Origin: Sphingomonas endophytica
GTDB taxonomy: Bacteria; Pseudomonadota; Alphaproteobacteria; Sphingomonadales; Sphingomonadaceae
Length of the DNA stretch: 64,000 bases
Assembly: GCF_014199415.1 (NCBI RefSeq)
Contig: NZ_JACIJN010000001.1
Span: forward strand, 434,001-498,000
Direction: 5' to 3'
The translations under genes were made by a program, and so were the position numbers. Below are positions 33,870 to 41,972 of the stretch, piece after piece. A model generated the notes under the pieces. The model ran no database searches. It saw only the letters and a list, made by a program, of their open reading frames with translations, and was not told the origin of the DNA. Numbering within the stretch: position 1 is the first letter of the stretch; each line of letters begins with the position of its first letter.

Positions 33870-34544
33870 ATGGCTTATGCAAATCGGATCGACAATTCAC
33901 GGCGTTTCACCACGATCGCGGGGGTCGCCGCGATCCATGGCCTGATCGGCTATGTCTTCATCAGCGGCATGGCGACCAGCTTCGTCCAGTCGGTGTCGAA
34001 GCCGTTCGTCACCACCAACATCCCGATCGAAACCCCGCCGCCGCCCGACATCACGCCGCCGAAGCTGGAAAAGGTGACGCCGCACCAACCAACCACGACG
34101 ATGCCGCCGCTCACCACCGTCACGCCGATCGTCCCCAGCCGCACCAGCAGCGACAATGTGGTCGTCATCACCCCGCCGCTGCCACCTGTCGATTTCGGCA
34201 CCGCCACCGTGACGGTCGACCCGCCCGCCCAGCCCGCCACGGTCAGCAAGGCGCGCGGCGTGCTCGCGCGCGGCAACCGCAACGACTGGATCAGCACCGA
34301 CGATTATCCGCCCTCAGCCTTGCGTGCCGAGGAGGACGGGGTGGTCGCCATCTCGATGCGGATCGGCGCCGATGGACGGGTCGAGTCCTGCACGGTCACC
34401 GCGCCGAGCGGCCATGCCGCGCTCGATCAGGCGACCTGCCGCCTCTACCAGCGCCGTGCGCGCTTCACCCCGGCGCACGACGAGGCCGGAACGCCGATCG
34501 CCGGCACCTTCACCGATCGAATCCGGTGGCAGTTGCCGCGATAA
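33870..34544 (+). CDS. TonB family energy-transducing protein
   Basis: 224 residues: short cytoplasmic N-terminus, one membrane helix (about 16-36), Pro-rich periplasmic spacer (IPIETPPPPDITPPK onward to about residue 125), and a C-terminal TonB domain with YPPSALRAEEDGVVAISMRIGADGRVESCTV (in pieces) and an R-ARFTPAHDEAG segment. It would energise TonB-dependent receptors. No exbB/exbD lies next to it, so it is probably one of several TonB paralogues. It is downstream of oxyR by 116 nt and abuts the convergent moaE stop. Confidence 0.88.
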   Translation: MAYANRIDNSRRFTTIAGVAAIHGLIGYVFISGMATSFVQSVSKPFVTTNIPIETPPPPDITPPKLEKVTPHQPTTTMPPLTTVTPIVPSRTSSDNVVVITPPLPPVDFGTATVTVDPPAQPATVSKARGVLARGNRNDWISTDDYPPSALRAEEDGVVAISMRIGADGRVESCTVTAPSGHAALDQATCRLYQRRARFTPAHDEAGTPIAGTFTDRIRWQLPR

Positions 34545-34976
34545 TCAGGACCAGCGCGCCGCCGCATCCTCGTCGGCGGCGCGCGCCTCCACCCAGCGAG
34601 TGGTGCCCTCGACGGTCTCGCGCTTCCAGAACGGTGCGTCGGTCTTGAGCCGGTCGATCAGGAACGCGCAGGACTCCAGCGCGGCGGCACGGTGCGCCGA
34701 GCAGGTACCGACGAACACGATCCGCTCGCCCGGCGCCATCGGCCCGACCCGGTGCACGATCGCCACGGCGGTCAGCGACCAGCGCGCGGTCGCGTCTTCG
34801 GCGAGCCGCGTCAGCGCCGCCTCGGTCGCGCCGGGATAATGTTCCAGCTCCAGCGTCGCGACGCCGTCGTCGGCGCGCACCAGCCCGGCGAAGGTCGCGA
34901 CCGCCCCGCCCTGCTCCAGCCGCTCCACCTCGGCAGCGATATCGATCGCGTCGCGGGAGACGAGAACCCGGATCAT
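34545..34976 (-). CDS. moaE: Molybdopterin synthase catalytic subunit
   Basis: 143 residues. MoaE signature ATFAGLVRADDGVATLELEHYPG, then AIVHRVGPMAPGERIVFVGTCSAHRAAALESCAFLIDRLK (in pieces) and the catalytic lysines in LKTDAPFWKRE. With MoaD it converts precursor Z to molybdopterin. The ATG overlaps the moaD stop (ATGA). It abuts the convergent tonB-like stop with no spacer. Confidence 0.96.
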   Translation of the reverse strand: MIRVLVSRDAIDIAAEVERLEQGGAVATFAGLVRADDGVATLELEHYPGATEAALTRLAEDATARWSLTAVAIVHRVGPMAPGERIVFVGTCSAHRAAALESCAFLIDRLKTDAPFWKRETVEGTTRWVEARAADEDAAARWS

Positions 34977-35224
34977 CCGCCCGTCACCGGCGGAAAGATC
35001 GCCACCTCGCGCGCGCCCGCGACCGGCGTGTCGAGCGGCACGAACGCCTGATCGACCGCCGCGCGCAACCGCGCCGGATCGGCAAAGGCGGCGGCATGGC
35101 CGGGGCTGCGCGGCGCAAGCCACGCGACCAGATCGGCGACGGTGGCGACGTCGGCGGGCGGCATGACGTCTTCCTCGGCCAGCCCGATCCGTTCACGCAC
35201 CCAGGCGAAATACAGCAGTTTCAT
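34973..35224 (-). CDS. moaD: Molybdopterin synthase sulfur carrier subunit
   Basis: 83 residues, ubiquitin-like fold, starting MKLLYFAWVRERIGL and ending in the VTGG tail that is adenylated and thiocarboxylated. It supplies sulfur to MoaE. Part of the leftward pgsA-moaD-moaE group, a common order in sphingomonads. Confidence 0.95.
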   Translation of the reverse strand: MKLLYFAWVRERIGLAEEDVMPPADVATVADLVAWLAPRSPGHAAAFADPARLRAAVDQAFVPLDTPVAGAREVAIFPPVTGG

Positions 35225-35238
35225 ATCGTCCCATCACG

Positions 35239-35350
35239 CCCTTCGTCTCGAGCAGGGTTCGAGCGAAGTCGAGAACCCGTCTGTCGAGAGATGGTGCCGC
35301 CCAGCACCTTCCCGACAAGCCGCCTCGACTATGCTCGAGGCGAACGGAAG
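35239..35350. repeat. Intergenic palindromic repeat, family D
   Basis: Contains GGGTTC ... GAACCC around GAGCGAAGTCGA, and the hairpin GCCTCGA-CTATGC-TCGAGGC. It lies between pgsA and moaD and would form stems in their transcript. The CGAGCGAAGTCGAGAAC core is a type seen between genes in sphingomonads. Confidence 0.6.
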
Positions 35351-35354
35351 TCGC

Positions 35355-35921
35355 TCAATCCATATGTTTCAAACCGACCCGCAGATAATCCCAGCCGGTG
35401 ACGATCGTCAGCGCCGCCGCGCCCCAGAGGCTGGCGAGGCTCGCGACCTTGATCCACGCCTCGGCCGGCAGCGCACCCGACAGGATCAGGCCGCCGAGCG
35501 AGACGAGCTGCAACGTCGTCTTCCACTTCGCCAGCCGCGACACCGGCAACGACACCTGCAATCCGGCAAGAAACTCGCGCAAGCCGCTGACCGCGATCTC
35601 ACGCAGCAGGATCACCAACGCGGCGATGATATGCACCCCGGTAATCGCTGCGACATCGTCGTGGCGCGTGCCCACCAGCATCAGGATCACCGCCGCGACC
35701 ATGATCTTGTCGGCGATCGGATCGAGGAACACGCCGAGCTTCGACACCGTCCCCTGCGCACGCGCGAGATAGCCGTCGAAATAGTCGGTGATCCCCATCA
35801 GGCAGTAGAGGCCGAACGCGACCCCGAAACCGAACCGCCAGCTCGGCCACCAGAGGAACGCCACGAGCAGCGGCACCGCGACGATCCGCGACAGCGTCAG
35901 GATGTTGGGCAGGGACAGCAT
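35355..35921 (-). CDS. pgsA: CDP-diacylglycerol-glycerol-3-phosphate 3-phosphatidyltransferase
   Basis: 188 residues, five to six membrane helices. The CDP-alcohol phosphotransferase motif is complete: ITDYFDGYLARAQGTVSKLG and FLDPIADK. It makes phosphatidylglycerol phosphate, the committed step to PG and cardiolipin. N-terminus MLSLPNILTLSRI is typical of PgsA. It is divergent from an LplT-like transporter, another phospholipid gene. Confidence 0.95.
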   Translation of the reverse strand: MLSLPNILTLSRIVAVPLLVAFLWWPSWRFGFGVAFGLYCLMGITDYFDGYLARAQGTVSKLGVFLDPIADKIMVAAVILMLVGTRHDDVAAITGVHIIAALVILLREIAVSGLREFLAGLQVSLPVSRLAKWKTTLQLVSLGGLILSGALPAEAWIKVASLASLWGAAALTIVTGWDYLRVGLKHMD

Positions 35922-36004
35922 GGGTGCGACGTGGACCCGTGACGCAGGCAGCGCAAGCGCCCGTCGACCGAAAATCGCCGTTGGATCGTAGCGGGGCAGC
36001 GGCT

Positions 36005-37345
36005 ATGGCTCGAACAATTGCCAACAATCCGGGGGCCGGGTCCCGCGTCATGATCAATGCCCTCGGGCTTCTTAAACGGCGGCGGTTCCTGCCGCTGTTC
36101 ACCACGCAATTTCTCGGTGCCTTCAACGACAATCTCTTCAAGACCTCGATGGTGCTGTTCGCCACCTATGAGATCTTCGCCGACGAGACGCAGGAGAGTT
36201 TCTTCAACGCGCTGACCGCGGCGCTGTTCATCCTGCCGTTCTTCGTGCTGTCCGCGCTCTCGGGGCAGCTCGCCGATTCGAGCGACAAGGCGCGGATCAT
36301 CCGGCTGGTGAAGACGGTCGAGATCGCGATCATGGCGGTTGGCGGTGCCGGGCTGATGCTCGCGCGCACGGGTGCGGTGACGCTGCCGCTGGTGCTGATG
36401 CTCACCGCGGTCACCGGGCTCGGCATCCATTCGACGTTCTTCGGCCCGATCAAATACGCGATCCTGCCACAGCATCTCGACGAAGAGGACGTGCTCGGCG
36501 GCACCGGGCTGGTCGAAGCCGGTACCTATCTGTCGATCCTGCTCGGCACGATTCTCGCCGGCTTCGTCTATCGCTCGCCGGTGCTGGTGACGGTGCTGAC
36601 GCTCGCGGTCGCGCTGCTCGGCTGGCTGACCGCGCGCGCGGTGCCGCCCGCGCCGCGGCTCGGGCCGAAGCTGGTGCTCGACTATAATCCGGTCCGCGCC
36701 TCGTGGCGGCTGATCGCCGAGACGATGCATATCCCGCGGCTGTTCCTCGCGATCTGCGCGATCAGCTTCTTCTGGACGATCGGCTCGGTGCTCATCATCG
36801 TCTTTCCGCCGCTGGTGAAGAACGTGCTGACCGCCGACGCCAGCGTCGCCAGCCTCGTGCTCGCGGTGTTCTCGATTGGTGTCGCGATCGGGTCGGTGGT
36901 CATCAACCTGATGCTGCGCGGGCAGATTTCGGCGCGCTTCTCGCCCGCCTCGGTGATCGCGATGGGGCTGACGGTGCTCGCCTTCTGGTGGGTGGTCGGG
37001 CTCTGGACGCCGGCCCCGGAGGGGCAATTGTTCGACATGGCCGGCTTCATCCGGCAGCCTCATGCCGTGCTGGTGCTGCTGGCGTTGCTGGGGGTGGCGA
37101 TCTTCGGCGGAATGTTCGTGGTGCCGCTCTACGCGTTCCTGACCACCACGGTGACCAAGGACCATACCGCGCGGACCGTCGCGGCCAACAACGTCGTCAA
37201 CGCCGGGGCGATGACCTTCGGCTCGATCGCGGTCGCGGGGATCACCGCGCTGGGCGTCACGCCCTCGGAGCTGTTGCTGGTCGTGGTCGGAATGTGCGTC
37301 GTGTCGGCGATGATCGCGCAGCGCCTGCACCGCGCGTGCGACTGA
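36005..37345 (+). CDS. MFS transporter of the lysophospholipid transporter (LplT) type
   Basis: 446 residues, twelve predicted helices. LplT-like segments: FLPLFTTQFLGAFNDNLFKTSMV, IHSTFFGPIKYAILPQHL and a C-terminal VAANNVVNAGAMTFGS. LplT flips lysophospholipids to the cytoplasmic face for reacylation. In many relatives an acyltransferase (Aas) is fused or adjacent; here there is neither. The start is the ATG giving MARTIANN; another ATG (MINALGLL, 36050) begins nearer the first helix. Next to divergent pgsA. Confidence 0.87.
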   Translation: MARTIANNPGAGSRVMINALGLLKRRRFLPLFTTQFLGAFNDNLFKTSMVLFATYEIFADETQESFFNALTAALFILPFFVLSALSGQLADSSDKARIIRLVKTVEIAIMAVGGAGLMLARTGAVTLPLVLMLTAVTGLGIHSTFFGPIKYAILPQHLDEEDVLGGTGLVEAGTYLSILLGTILAGFVYRSPVLVTVLTLAVALLGWLTARAVPPAPRLGPKLVLDYNPVRASWRLIAETMHIPRLFLAICAISFFWTIGSVLIIVFPPLVKNVLTADASVASLVLAVFSIGVAIGSVVINLMLRGQISARFSPASVIAMGLTVLAFWWVVGLWTPAPEGQLFDMAGFIRQPHAVLVLLALLGVAIFGGMFVVPLYAFLTTTVTKDHTARTVAANNVVNAGAMTFGSIAVAGITALGVTPSELLLVVVGMCVVSAMIAQRLHRACD

Positions 37346-37349
37346 GCGC

Positions 37350-37523
37350 CTAGAAGATCATCGTCGAAAACGTGACGAAGAAGGCGGCGAAGCTGAGCAG
37401 GAACAGCCGCACGTCCTGATCGCCCGCCGCGGCCGGTTGCGCGGCGGGGGGCGGCGGCAGCGTGCGGCGGAAAGGGTGTCCGGCACCCTCGTTCGTCAGG
37501 ACAAGTCGGCGTTGCATGGCCAT
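37350..37523 (-). CDS. 57-aa tail-anchored small protein, unknown function
   Basis: Short gene, convergent with the LplT-like transporter by 4 nt. The product has a basic N-terminus (QRRLVLTNEGAGHPFRRT), a Pro/Ala-rich middle and a single C-terminal membrane helix (DVRLFLLSFAAFFVTFSTMIF, shown in part) ending at the stop, so it is tail-anchored with a cytoplasmic N-terminus. The LVLTNEGAGHPFRR segment looks like a conserved motif. Start ATG at 37523 or the second ATG (37517). No function known. Confidence 0.65.
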   Translation of the reverse strand: MAMQRRLVLTNEGAGHPFRRTLPPPPAAQPAAAGDQDVRLFLLSFAAFFVTFSTMIF

Positions 37524-37526
37524 GTC

Positions 37527-37541
37527 TTAACGTCCTGTTTA
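37527..37541. promoter_or_regulatory. CtrA-like box
   Basis: TTAA-N7-TTTA, one mismatch from the CtrA consensus TTAA-N7-TTAA, just upstream of the 57-aa gene on the minus strand and 65 nt from the carbonic anhydrase start. TTAA is rare in this GC-rich DNA, but a single near match is weak evidence. Confidence 0.3.
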
Positions 37542-37605
37542 CATTTTCGGCTACCATCGACCGCGCGCATGCATGTATCGCCGCGGGACAGCAGGGAGAG
37601 AGAAG

Positions 37606-38130
37606 ATGCCGCTCTATGCCTTCAAGGGCCAGCGCCCGACCCGCGCGCCCTCCGCCTGGGTCGCTCCCAGCGCCGACGTGATCGGCGATGTCGTGCTTGG
37701 CGAGGAGGTCGGCGTGTGGTTCGGCGCGGTGGTGCGTGGCGACAACACCACGATCGCGATCGGCGCGCGCAGCAACGTCCAGGAAGGCGCGATGCTCCAC
37801 TCCGATCCCGGCGTGCCGCTGACGATCGGCACCGAGTGCACGATCGGCCATCATGCGGTGCTCCACGGCTGCACGATCGGCGACCGCACGCTGATCGGCA
37901 TGGGCGCGATCGTCCTCAACCGCGCGATCATTGGCGCGGACTGTATCGTCGGGGCCGGCGCGCTGGTCACCGAGGGCAAGGTCTTCCCGCCGCGCTCGCT
38001 GATCGTCGGCAGCCCGGCGCGGGTGGTGCGCGAGTTGGATGACGCAACGGTCGCAGGGCTCAGACTATCGGCGGCGCATTATGTGGAGAATGCGCGCGCG
38101 GCGGCCGAGGGGCTGGAGCGGATAGAATAA
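37606..38130 (+). CDS. Gamma-carbonic anhydrase family protein
   Basis: 174 residues, left-handed beta helix of hexapeptide repeats (SADVIGDVVLGEEVGVWFGAVVRGD in pieces). The three metal-binding histidines are seen in AMLHSD and CTIGHHAVLHGC. The family includes CamH-like carbonic anhydrases and many uncharacterised transferase-like proteins (YrdA, PaaY); activity is uncertain. AGGGAG precedes the ATG. It stands alone, followed by a palindromic repeat. Confidence 0.88.
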   Translation: MPLYAFKGQRPTRAPSAWVAPSADVIGDVVLGEEVGVWFGAVVRGDNTTIAIGARSNVQEGAMLHSDPGVPLTIGTECTIGHHAVLHGCTIGDRTLIGMGAIVLNRAIIGADCIVGAGALVTEGKVFPPRSLIVGSPARVVRELDDATVAGLRLSAAHYVENARAAAEGLERIE

Positions 38131-38137
38131 GGGCCTC

Positions 38138-38231
38138 CGTCATCCCCGCGCAGGCGGGGATCCAGACGCGCAGGTCTGCATAAGAACCGCGCCGTCAGCG
38201 GTTCCGGATTCCAATTTGCGCGGGATAACGG
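38138..38231. repeat. Intergenic palindromic repeat, family A (copy 2, right end degraded)
   Basis: Starts CGTCATCCCCGCGCAGGCGG and GATCCAGACGCGCAGGT like other copies, but the right half (TTCCGGATTCCAATTTGCGCGGGATAACG, given in part) has diverged, so the end palindrome is imperfect. Confidence 0.75.
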
Positions 38232-38304
38232 TGCCGAAAAAACCCGCGCCACCTGACGTTGCGTCAATCTTGCCACGCCCTGGCCCGCCCCACATAACCC
38301 GGTC

Positions 38305-39261
38305 ATGTCGATCCCCCCGCTCCTGTCGCGCCTGCGTCTCCCCGTGATCGGGTCGCCGCTGTTCATCATCTCCAACCCGGATCTGGTGATCGCGCAATGC
38401 AAGGCGGGGATCGTCGGATCGTTCCCGGCGCTCAACGCCCGTCCGGCGGCGATGCTCGACGAATGGCTGCACCGCATCACCGAGGAACTCGCCGCCTACG
38501 ATCGCGCGCATCCCGACGCGCCCGCCGCACCGTTTGCGGTCAACCAGATCGTCCATAAGTCCAACGACCGGCTTGAGGCCGATCTCGCGGTCTGCGCCAA
38601 GTGGAAGGTGCCGATCACGATCACCTCACTCGGCGCCCGCGAGGAACTCAACCAGGCGGTGCATGCGTGGGGCGGCGTCACGCTCCACGACGTCATCGAC
38701 GACCGCTTCGCGCGCAAGGCGATCGAGAAAGGCGCCGACGGGCTGATCGCGGTCGCGGCCGGCGCCGGCGGCCACGCCGGTCGCCTCTCTCCCTTCGCGC
38801 TGGTACAGGAAATTCGCAGCTGGTTCGCGGGCCCGCTCGCGCTGTCGGGGGCGATCGCCAGCGGCGATGCAGTCTTGGCCGCGCAGGCGATGGGCGCGGA
38901 CTTCGCCTATATCGGCTCGGCGTTCATCGCCACCGATGAAGCCAACGCCGACGCGCGCTACAAACAGGCGATCGTCGACGGGCGTGCCGCGGATATCGTC
39001 TATTCGGACCTGTTCACCGGCGTCCACGGCAATTACTTGCGCGCGTCGATCGTCGCCGCCGGGCTCGACCCCGACGATCTCCCGCAGGGCGATCTCAAGA
39101 CGATGAGCTTCGCCTCGGGCGGCGCGGCCAAGGCGTGGCGCGACATCTGGGGTTCGGGTCAGGGGATCGGCGCGATCGACACCGTCGTCCCCGCCGCCGC
39201 TCGGGTCGCGCAACTGGCGGAGGAATATCGGGCTGCCCGCGCGCGCTTGCTGGGCCGATAA
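38305..39261 (+). CDS. Nitronate monooxygenase / 2-nitropropane dioxygenase-like flavoprotein
   Basis: 318 residues, TIM barrel FMN enzyme. Typical segments: LRLPVIGSPLFIISNPDLV, PFAVNQIVHKSNDRLEAD, DGLIAVAAGAGGHAGRLSPFALV (FMN and catalytic His region) and GADFAYIGSAFIATDEA. Members detoxify propionate-3-nitronate and similar nitronates. The gene stands alone downstream of the family A repeat. Homologues in alphaproteobacteria are numerous, so the true substrate is unproven. Confidence 0.88.
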   Translation: MSIPPLLSRLRLPVIGSPLFIISNPDLVIAQCKAGIVGSFPALNARPAAMLDEWLHRITEELAAYDRAHPDAPAAPFAVNQIVHKSNDRLEADLAVCAKWKVPITITSLGAREELNQAVHAWGGVTLHDVIDDRFARKAIEKGADGLIAVAAGAGGHAGRLSPFALVQEIRSWFAGPLALSGAIASGDAVLAAQAMGADFAYIGSAFIATDEANADARYKQAIVDGRAADIVYSDLFTGVHGNYLRASIVAAGLDPDDLPQGDLKTMSFASGGAAKAWRDIWGSGQGIGAIDTVVPAAARVAQLAEEYRAARARLLGR

Positions 39262-39311
39262 CGTCCTCGCCGCCCCGTGACTGGCCCGCTTTCACGTACG
39301 TGGATCGAACG

Positions 39312-39773
39312 CTAAAAGGCGGTCGCCAGCCGGTCGAGCATCGAGCGCGCCGGGCTCACCACCGGCATCTCGCGCGCATGGGCCGCGTCCAGCAGCGCGA
39401 CGCGGCGGTGGAGGTCGACGCTGCTCGCGATCAGCCCGCGCGCCTGCGCCGGAAAGCGCGCCAGCATCCCGGCGTCGGTGGTCGGCGCGTCCCCCAGTCG
39501 TCGGGCCGGATCGAGCGCCTGCGTCGGCGGCAATTCCCCCGCCGCGATCGCGCGCTGCGTCAGCAGCCAGGCGATGACGTGCATCAGCCGCGTCGTCACC
39601 TTGAGCGACTCGCAACTGAACGCGACGCGCTCCATCGGCGGCAGCGCCTCGCGCTCGACGCGCCCGCCCTCGTCGAAATAATGCCGCGCCTCGTCCGCGA
39701 GCACCATCGCCTCCGTATAGAAGGAGTCGATCAGGCGGCGATGCAATCGCGGGTCATGGGCGTGGTCGGCCAT
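39312..39773 (-). CDS. rcdA: RcdA / DUF1465 family protein
   Basis: 153 residues, helical. The block LIDSFYTEAMVLADEARHYFDEG is the DUF1465 hallmark; the Caulobacter member RcdA is a ClpXP adaptor that helps degrade CtrA at the G1-S transition. The C-terminal disordered tail of RcdA is short here. The paired SFYTEAM and ESLKVTTRLMHVIAWLL helices fit the three-helix bundle. It is followed upstream on the same strand by a DUF465 gene, an arrangement common in sphingomonads. Role in cell-cycle control is inferred from the family. Confidence 0.88.
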   Translation of the reverse strand: MADHAHDPRLHRRLIDSFYTEAMVLADEARHYFDEGGRVEREALPPMERVAFSCESLKVTTRLMHVIAWLLTQRAIAAGELPPTQALDPARRLGDAPTTDAGMLARFPAQARGLIASSVDLHRRVALLDAAHAREMPVVSPARSMLDRLATAF

Positions 39774-39882
39774 GCCCGCGTCCTTGCCACGACCGCCGGT
39801 CGGCCGCCAAGCGCGTTCATCACGTTTGCGCCTCGCCCGAGCTGCCGAACCGTCCCGAAACGCGCCATTTTCCGGGCGGGCG

Positions 39883-40092
39883 TCAGGCGATGATGTCGGG
39901 GATCATCTGATCTTCCAGCAGTGCGATCTCGTCGCGCAATCGCAGTTTGCGCTTCTTGAGCCGCATGAGCTGCAACTGGTCGGACACGCCGCCCTCCGCC
40001 AGTGCGGCGATCGCGGCATCGAGGTCGCGATGCTCGACGCGCAGCGACTCGACGCGCGCCGTCACGTCCGCCTCACCACCGATGTCGTTCAT
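39883..40092 (-). CDS. DUF465 (YdcH-like) small coiled-coil protein, copy 1
   Basis: 69 residues, mostly two helices: VESLRVEHRDLDAAIAALAE then LKKRKLRLRDEIALLEDQ, the DUF465 pattern H-x2-LD-x2-I ... LKK-x-KL-x-L-x-DEI. Function unknown. Start at the ATG giving MNDIGGEADV. Divergent from copy 2 and 110 nt upstream of rcdA. Confidence 0.88.
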   Translation of the reverse strand: MNDIGGEADVTARVESLRVEHRDLDAAIAALAEGGVSDQLQLMRLKKRKLRLRDEIALLEDQMIPDIIA

Positions 40093-40258
40093 CGCCCGCC
40101 CTTCCGACGCCTGAGTCGTGCCTGCATAGCGGCCGCATCCGATCGGCGCGACCCGTCCCACGAAAGTCGCAGATGATCGTGAATAAGCAAAAGTAAGGGG
40201 ACATCACGCCCGTTTCGTGATTTCCTTTCGCTCCCTCTCAACCACGAAGGAGACTGCC

Positions 40259-40417
40259 ATGCAGACCGCGCACATCTCGGCCCTGGAGGCCAAGCACGCG
40301 ACGATCGACCAGCGGATTGCCGCCGAGTCGCAACGTCCCGTGCCCGATACGATCGTGCTGGCGGACCTGAAGAAGCAGAAACTGCGGTTGAAGGAGGAAA
40401 TCACCTCCTCGCACTAG
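40259..40417 (+). CDS. DUF465 (YdcH-like) small protein, copy 2
   Basis: 52 residues: ISALEAKHATIDQRIAAES then LADLKKQKLRLKEEITS, the same two-helix pattern as copy 1 in shorter form. AAGGAG lies 7 nt before the ATG, and a good terminator follows, so it is a free-standing gene. Function unknown. Confidence 0.9.
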   Translation: MQTAHISALEAKHATIDQRIAAESQRPVPDTIVLADLKKQKLRLKEEITSSH

Positions 40418-40430
40418 GCTGAGCAAGGTG

Positions 40431-40467
40431 GCGCCCGGTGGACACGTTCCGCCGGGCGCTTTGCTTT
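40431..40467 (+). terminator. Rho-independent terminator after the DUF465 gene
   Basis: Stem GCGCCCGG / CCGGGCGC with a 13-nt loop, followed by TTTGCTTTT. It lies just before the convergent stop of the small secreted-protein gene. Confidence 0.9.
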
Positions 40468-40471
40468 TCGC

Positions 40472-40903
40472 CTAGCCCGCGCAGCCGACCAGTCCGGCGA
40501 GCGGCACCACCACCGTGTCGCGCCCCTCCCGATCCAGCCGCAACGTCGCCACCGGCACCGCCGCCCCCGCGGTCAGGTTCTGGCGCAACTCCACGGTCAT
40601 CTGCACCGTCGCGACCACATCGCCCGCGCGATAGACGCTTTCCGCATTGAGGCCGAGCTGCGCAGCGCCCGTCGCCCCGGTGCGCGGCAGATCGATGGTC
40701 TTGCCGTCGAGCACCAGCCGCAGCGTCGCAGGGTCGGCGGTCGCCATCGCCGCCAGCGTCCGCGTCGTCCCGGTCGAGAAGAGATAGGCCGCACAGCCGC
40801 GCGCGGGCAGCGCCTGTTGCGGGAGGGCGCCGATCGGCAGCCCGTCGATGCCGGGGGCCGGCGCGGCCGCCTGCGCCGCGAGCAGCAGAAACGCGAACTT
40901 CAT
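40472..40903 (-). CDS. Exported protein of unknown function in the prepilin peptidase operon
   Basis: 143 residues with a signal peptide (MKFAFLLLAAQAAA). The mature part is a beta-rich domain with cysteines in ARGCAAYLFSTGT and at the C-terminal LVGCAG, which could pair as a disulfide. No family recognised. Its ATG overlaps the stop of the prepilin peptidase gene (ATGA), so it is co-translated with it and may assist in pilus or secretion functions (inference only). Confidence 0.65.
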   Translation of the reverse strand: MKFAFLLLAAQAAAPAPGIDGLPIGALPQQALPARGCAAYLFSTGTTRTLAAMATADPATLRLVLDGKTIDLPRTGATGAAQLGLNAESVYRAGDVVATVQMTVELRQNLTAGAAVPVATLRLDREGRDTVVVPLAGLVGCAG

Positions 40904-41637
40904 GCCGCCATGCCTATCATGAGCAGCCACGCCGGGTAAGCCGCGATCGCGAGCAGCGTGCCGAGCGGCAGCGCGTCATCGGCGGCGACCGCCCGTCCAC
41001 GCAGCTTGTGGAACAGCACCCAGCCGACCCCGACCAGTCCGGCGACCAGCAACACCGCCGGCAGCATCCGCCACCCCAGCGCCAGCCCGATCGCGCCGAA
41101 CAATTTCGGATCGCCCCCGCCCAGCCCCTCGCGTCCGCGCCACCAGCGATAGCCGGCGCCGATCAGCCACAGCACCGCAAAGCCACCGACGCCGGCGGCC
41201 AGTCGTTCGCCGAGCGCCGGCGGCGCGATCCACGCTCCCACCGCCGCGACCAGCGCCAGCGCGGCAACCAACGGATCGGGCAGCCAGAAGTCGCGCGCGT
41301 CCATCACCGCCAGCACCAGCAACAGCCACCCGAACCCCGCCCCTGCCATTGCAACCGGCCCCGGCGCGACCAGCGCCGCGGAGACGCCGACAGCGGCGCA
41401 GCCGGCCTCGACCAGCGGATGGAGCGGATCGATCCGCGCGTCACAGGTCCGGCAGCGCCCGCGCGCGACGAGCCATGAGAGCAACGGCACCAGCTCAGTC
41501 GCCCGCAGCGTCCGCCCGCACCCGTCGCATGCCGAGCGCCCGTGCACGATCGATCGCTCCTGCGGCCAGCGCAGCGCGATCGTCGCGAGGAAGCTGCCGA
41601 CGACGGCCCCCAGCACGCCCAACACCACCGCCCACAT
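40900..41637 (-). CDS. pilD: Type 4 prepilin peptidase (A24), PilD/GspO type
   Basis: 245 residues. N-terminal zinc motif CDGCGRTL ... CRTCDARI, a region conserved in bifunctional prepilin peptidase/methylases (GSFLATIALRWP, ELVPLLSWLVARGRC). The aspartyl protease residues are in VMDARDFWLPD and GGGDPKLFGAIGLALG. It cleaves and N-methylates type IV pilins and pseudopilins. Start ATG at MWAVVLGVLG, 8 nt after the upstream small gene. No pilin or secretion genes adjoin, so it is an orphan peptidase serving a system elsewhere. Confidence 0.93.
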   Translation of the reverse strand: MWAVVLGVLGAVVGSFLATIALRWPQERSIVHGRSACDGCGRTLRATELVPLLSWLVARGRCRTCDARIDPLHPLVEAGCAAVGVSAALVAPGPVAMAGAGFGWLLLVLAVMDARDFWLPDPLVAALALVAAVGAWIAPPALGERLAAGVGGFAVLWLIGAGYRWWRGREGLGGGDPKLFGAIGLALGWRMLPAVLLVAGLVGVGWVLFHKLRGRAVAADDALPLGTLLAIAAYPAWLLMIGMAA

Positions 41638-41645
41638 CCACCGTC

Positions 41646-41894
41646 TCAGCCCTGCTTGCGAATCAGGTACCGATACACGCCGAAGCTGTTGATGCCGAGC
41701 AGCACGCCGTTCTGCACGCCCAGCGGCTCGTCGCCGGTCAGCCACGCGCCGGTGATCCACGCGATCGACGAGGTGACGAAGATCGCCATGCCCCAGCCCG
41801 TCACCCGCCGGCCATTGTCGAGCGAGACCATGAACGCCGCCGCGATCCCGCTGAGCGCCGCATACCATTTCAGCGCTTCGGCAAGGCTCTGCAT
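41646..41894 (-). CDS. Small membrane protein, 82 aa
   Basis: Three hydrophobic helices (about residues 10-25, 34-50, 58-77), with LDNGRR and a C-terminal GINSFGVYRYLIRKQG. The last segment resembles small PQ-loop- or CBU_0592-like membrane proteins, but I do not rely on that. First gene of a leftward operon with prepilin peptidase and the exported protein. Divergent from the thiolase with 78 nt between. Confidence 0.7.
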   Translation of the reverse strand: MQSLAEALKWYAALSGIAAAFMVSLDNGRRVTGWGMAIFVTSSIAWITGAWLTGDEPLGVQNGVLLGINSFGVYRYLIRKQG

Positions 41895-41972
41895 AAAGCT
41901 CGCCTAGTCGTTTGCGCCCTGCCGGACGAGCGCTTACATGCCGATCGAGATCAAGCGAGGAACCGCGAAATC

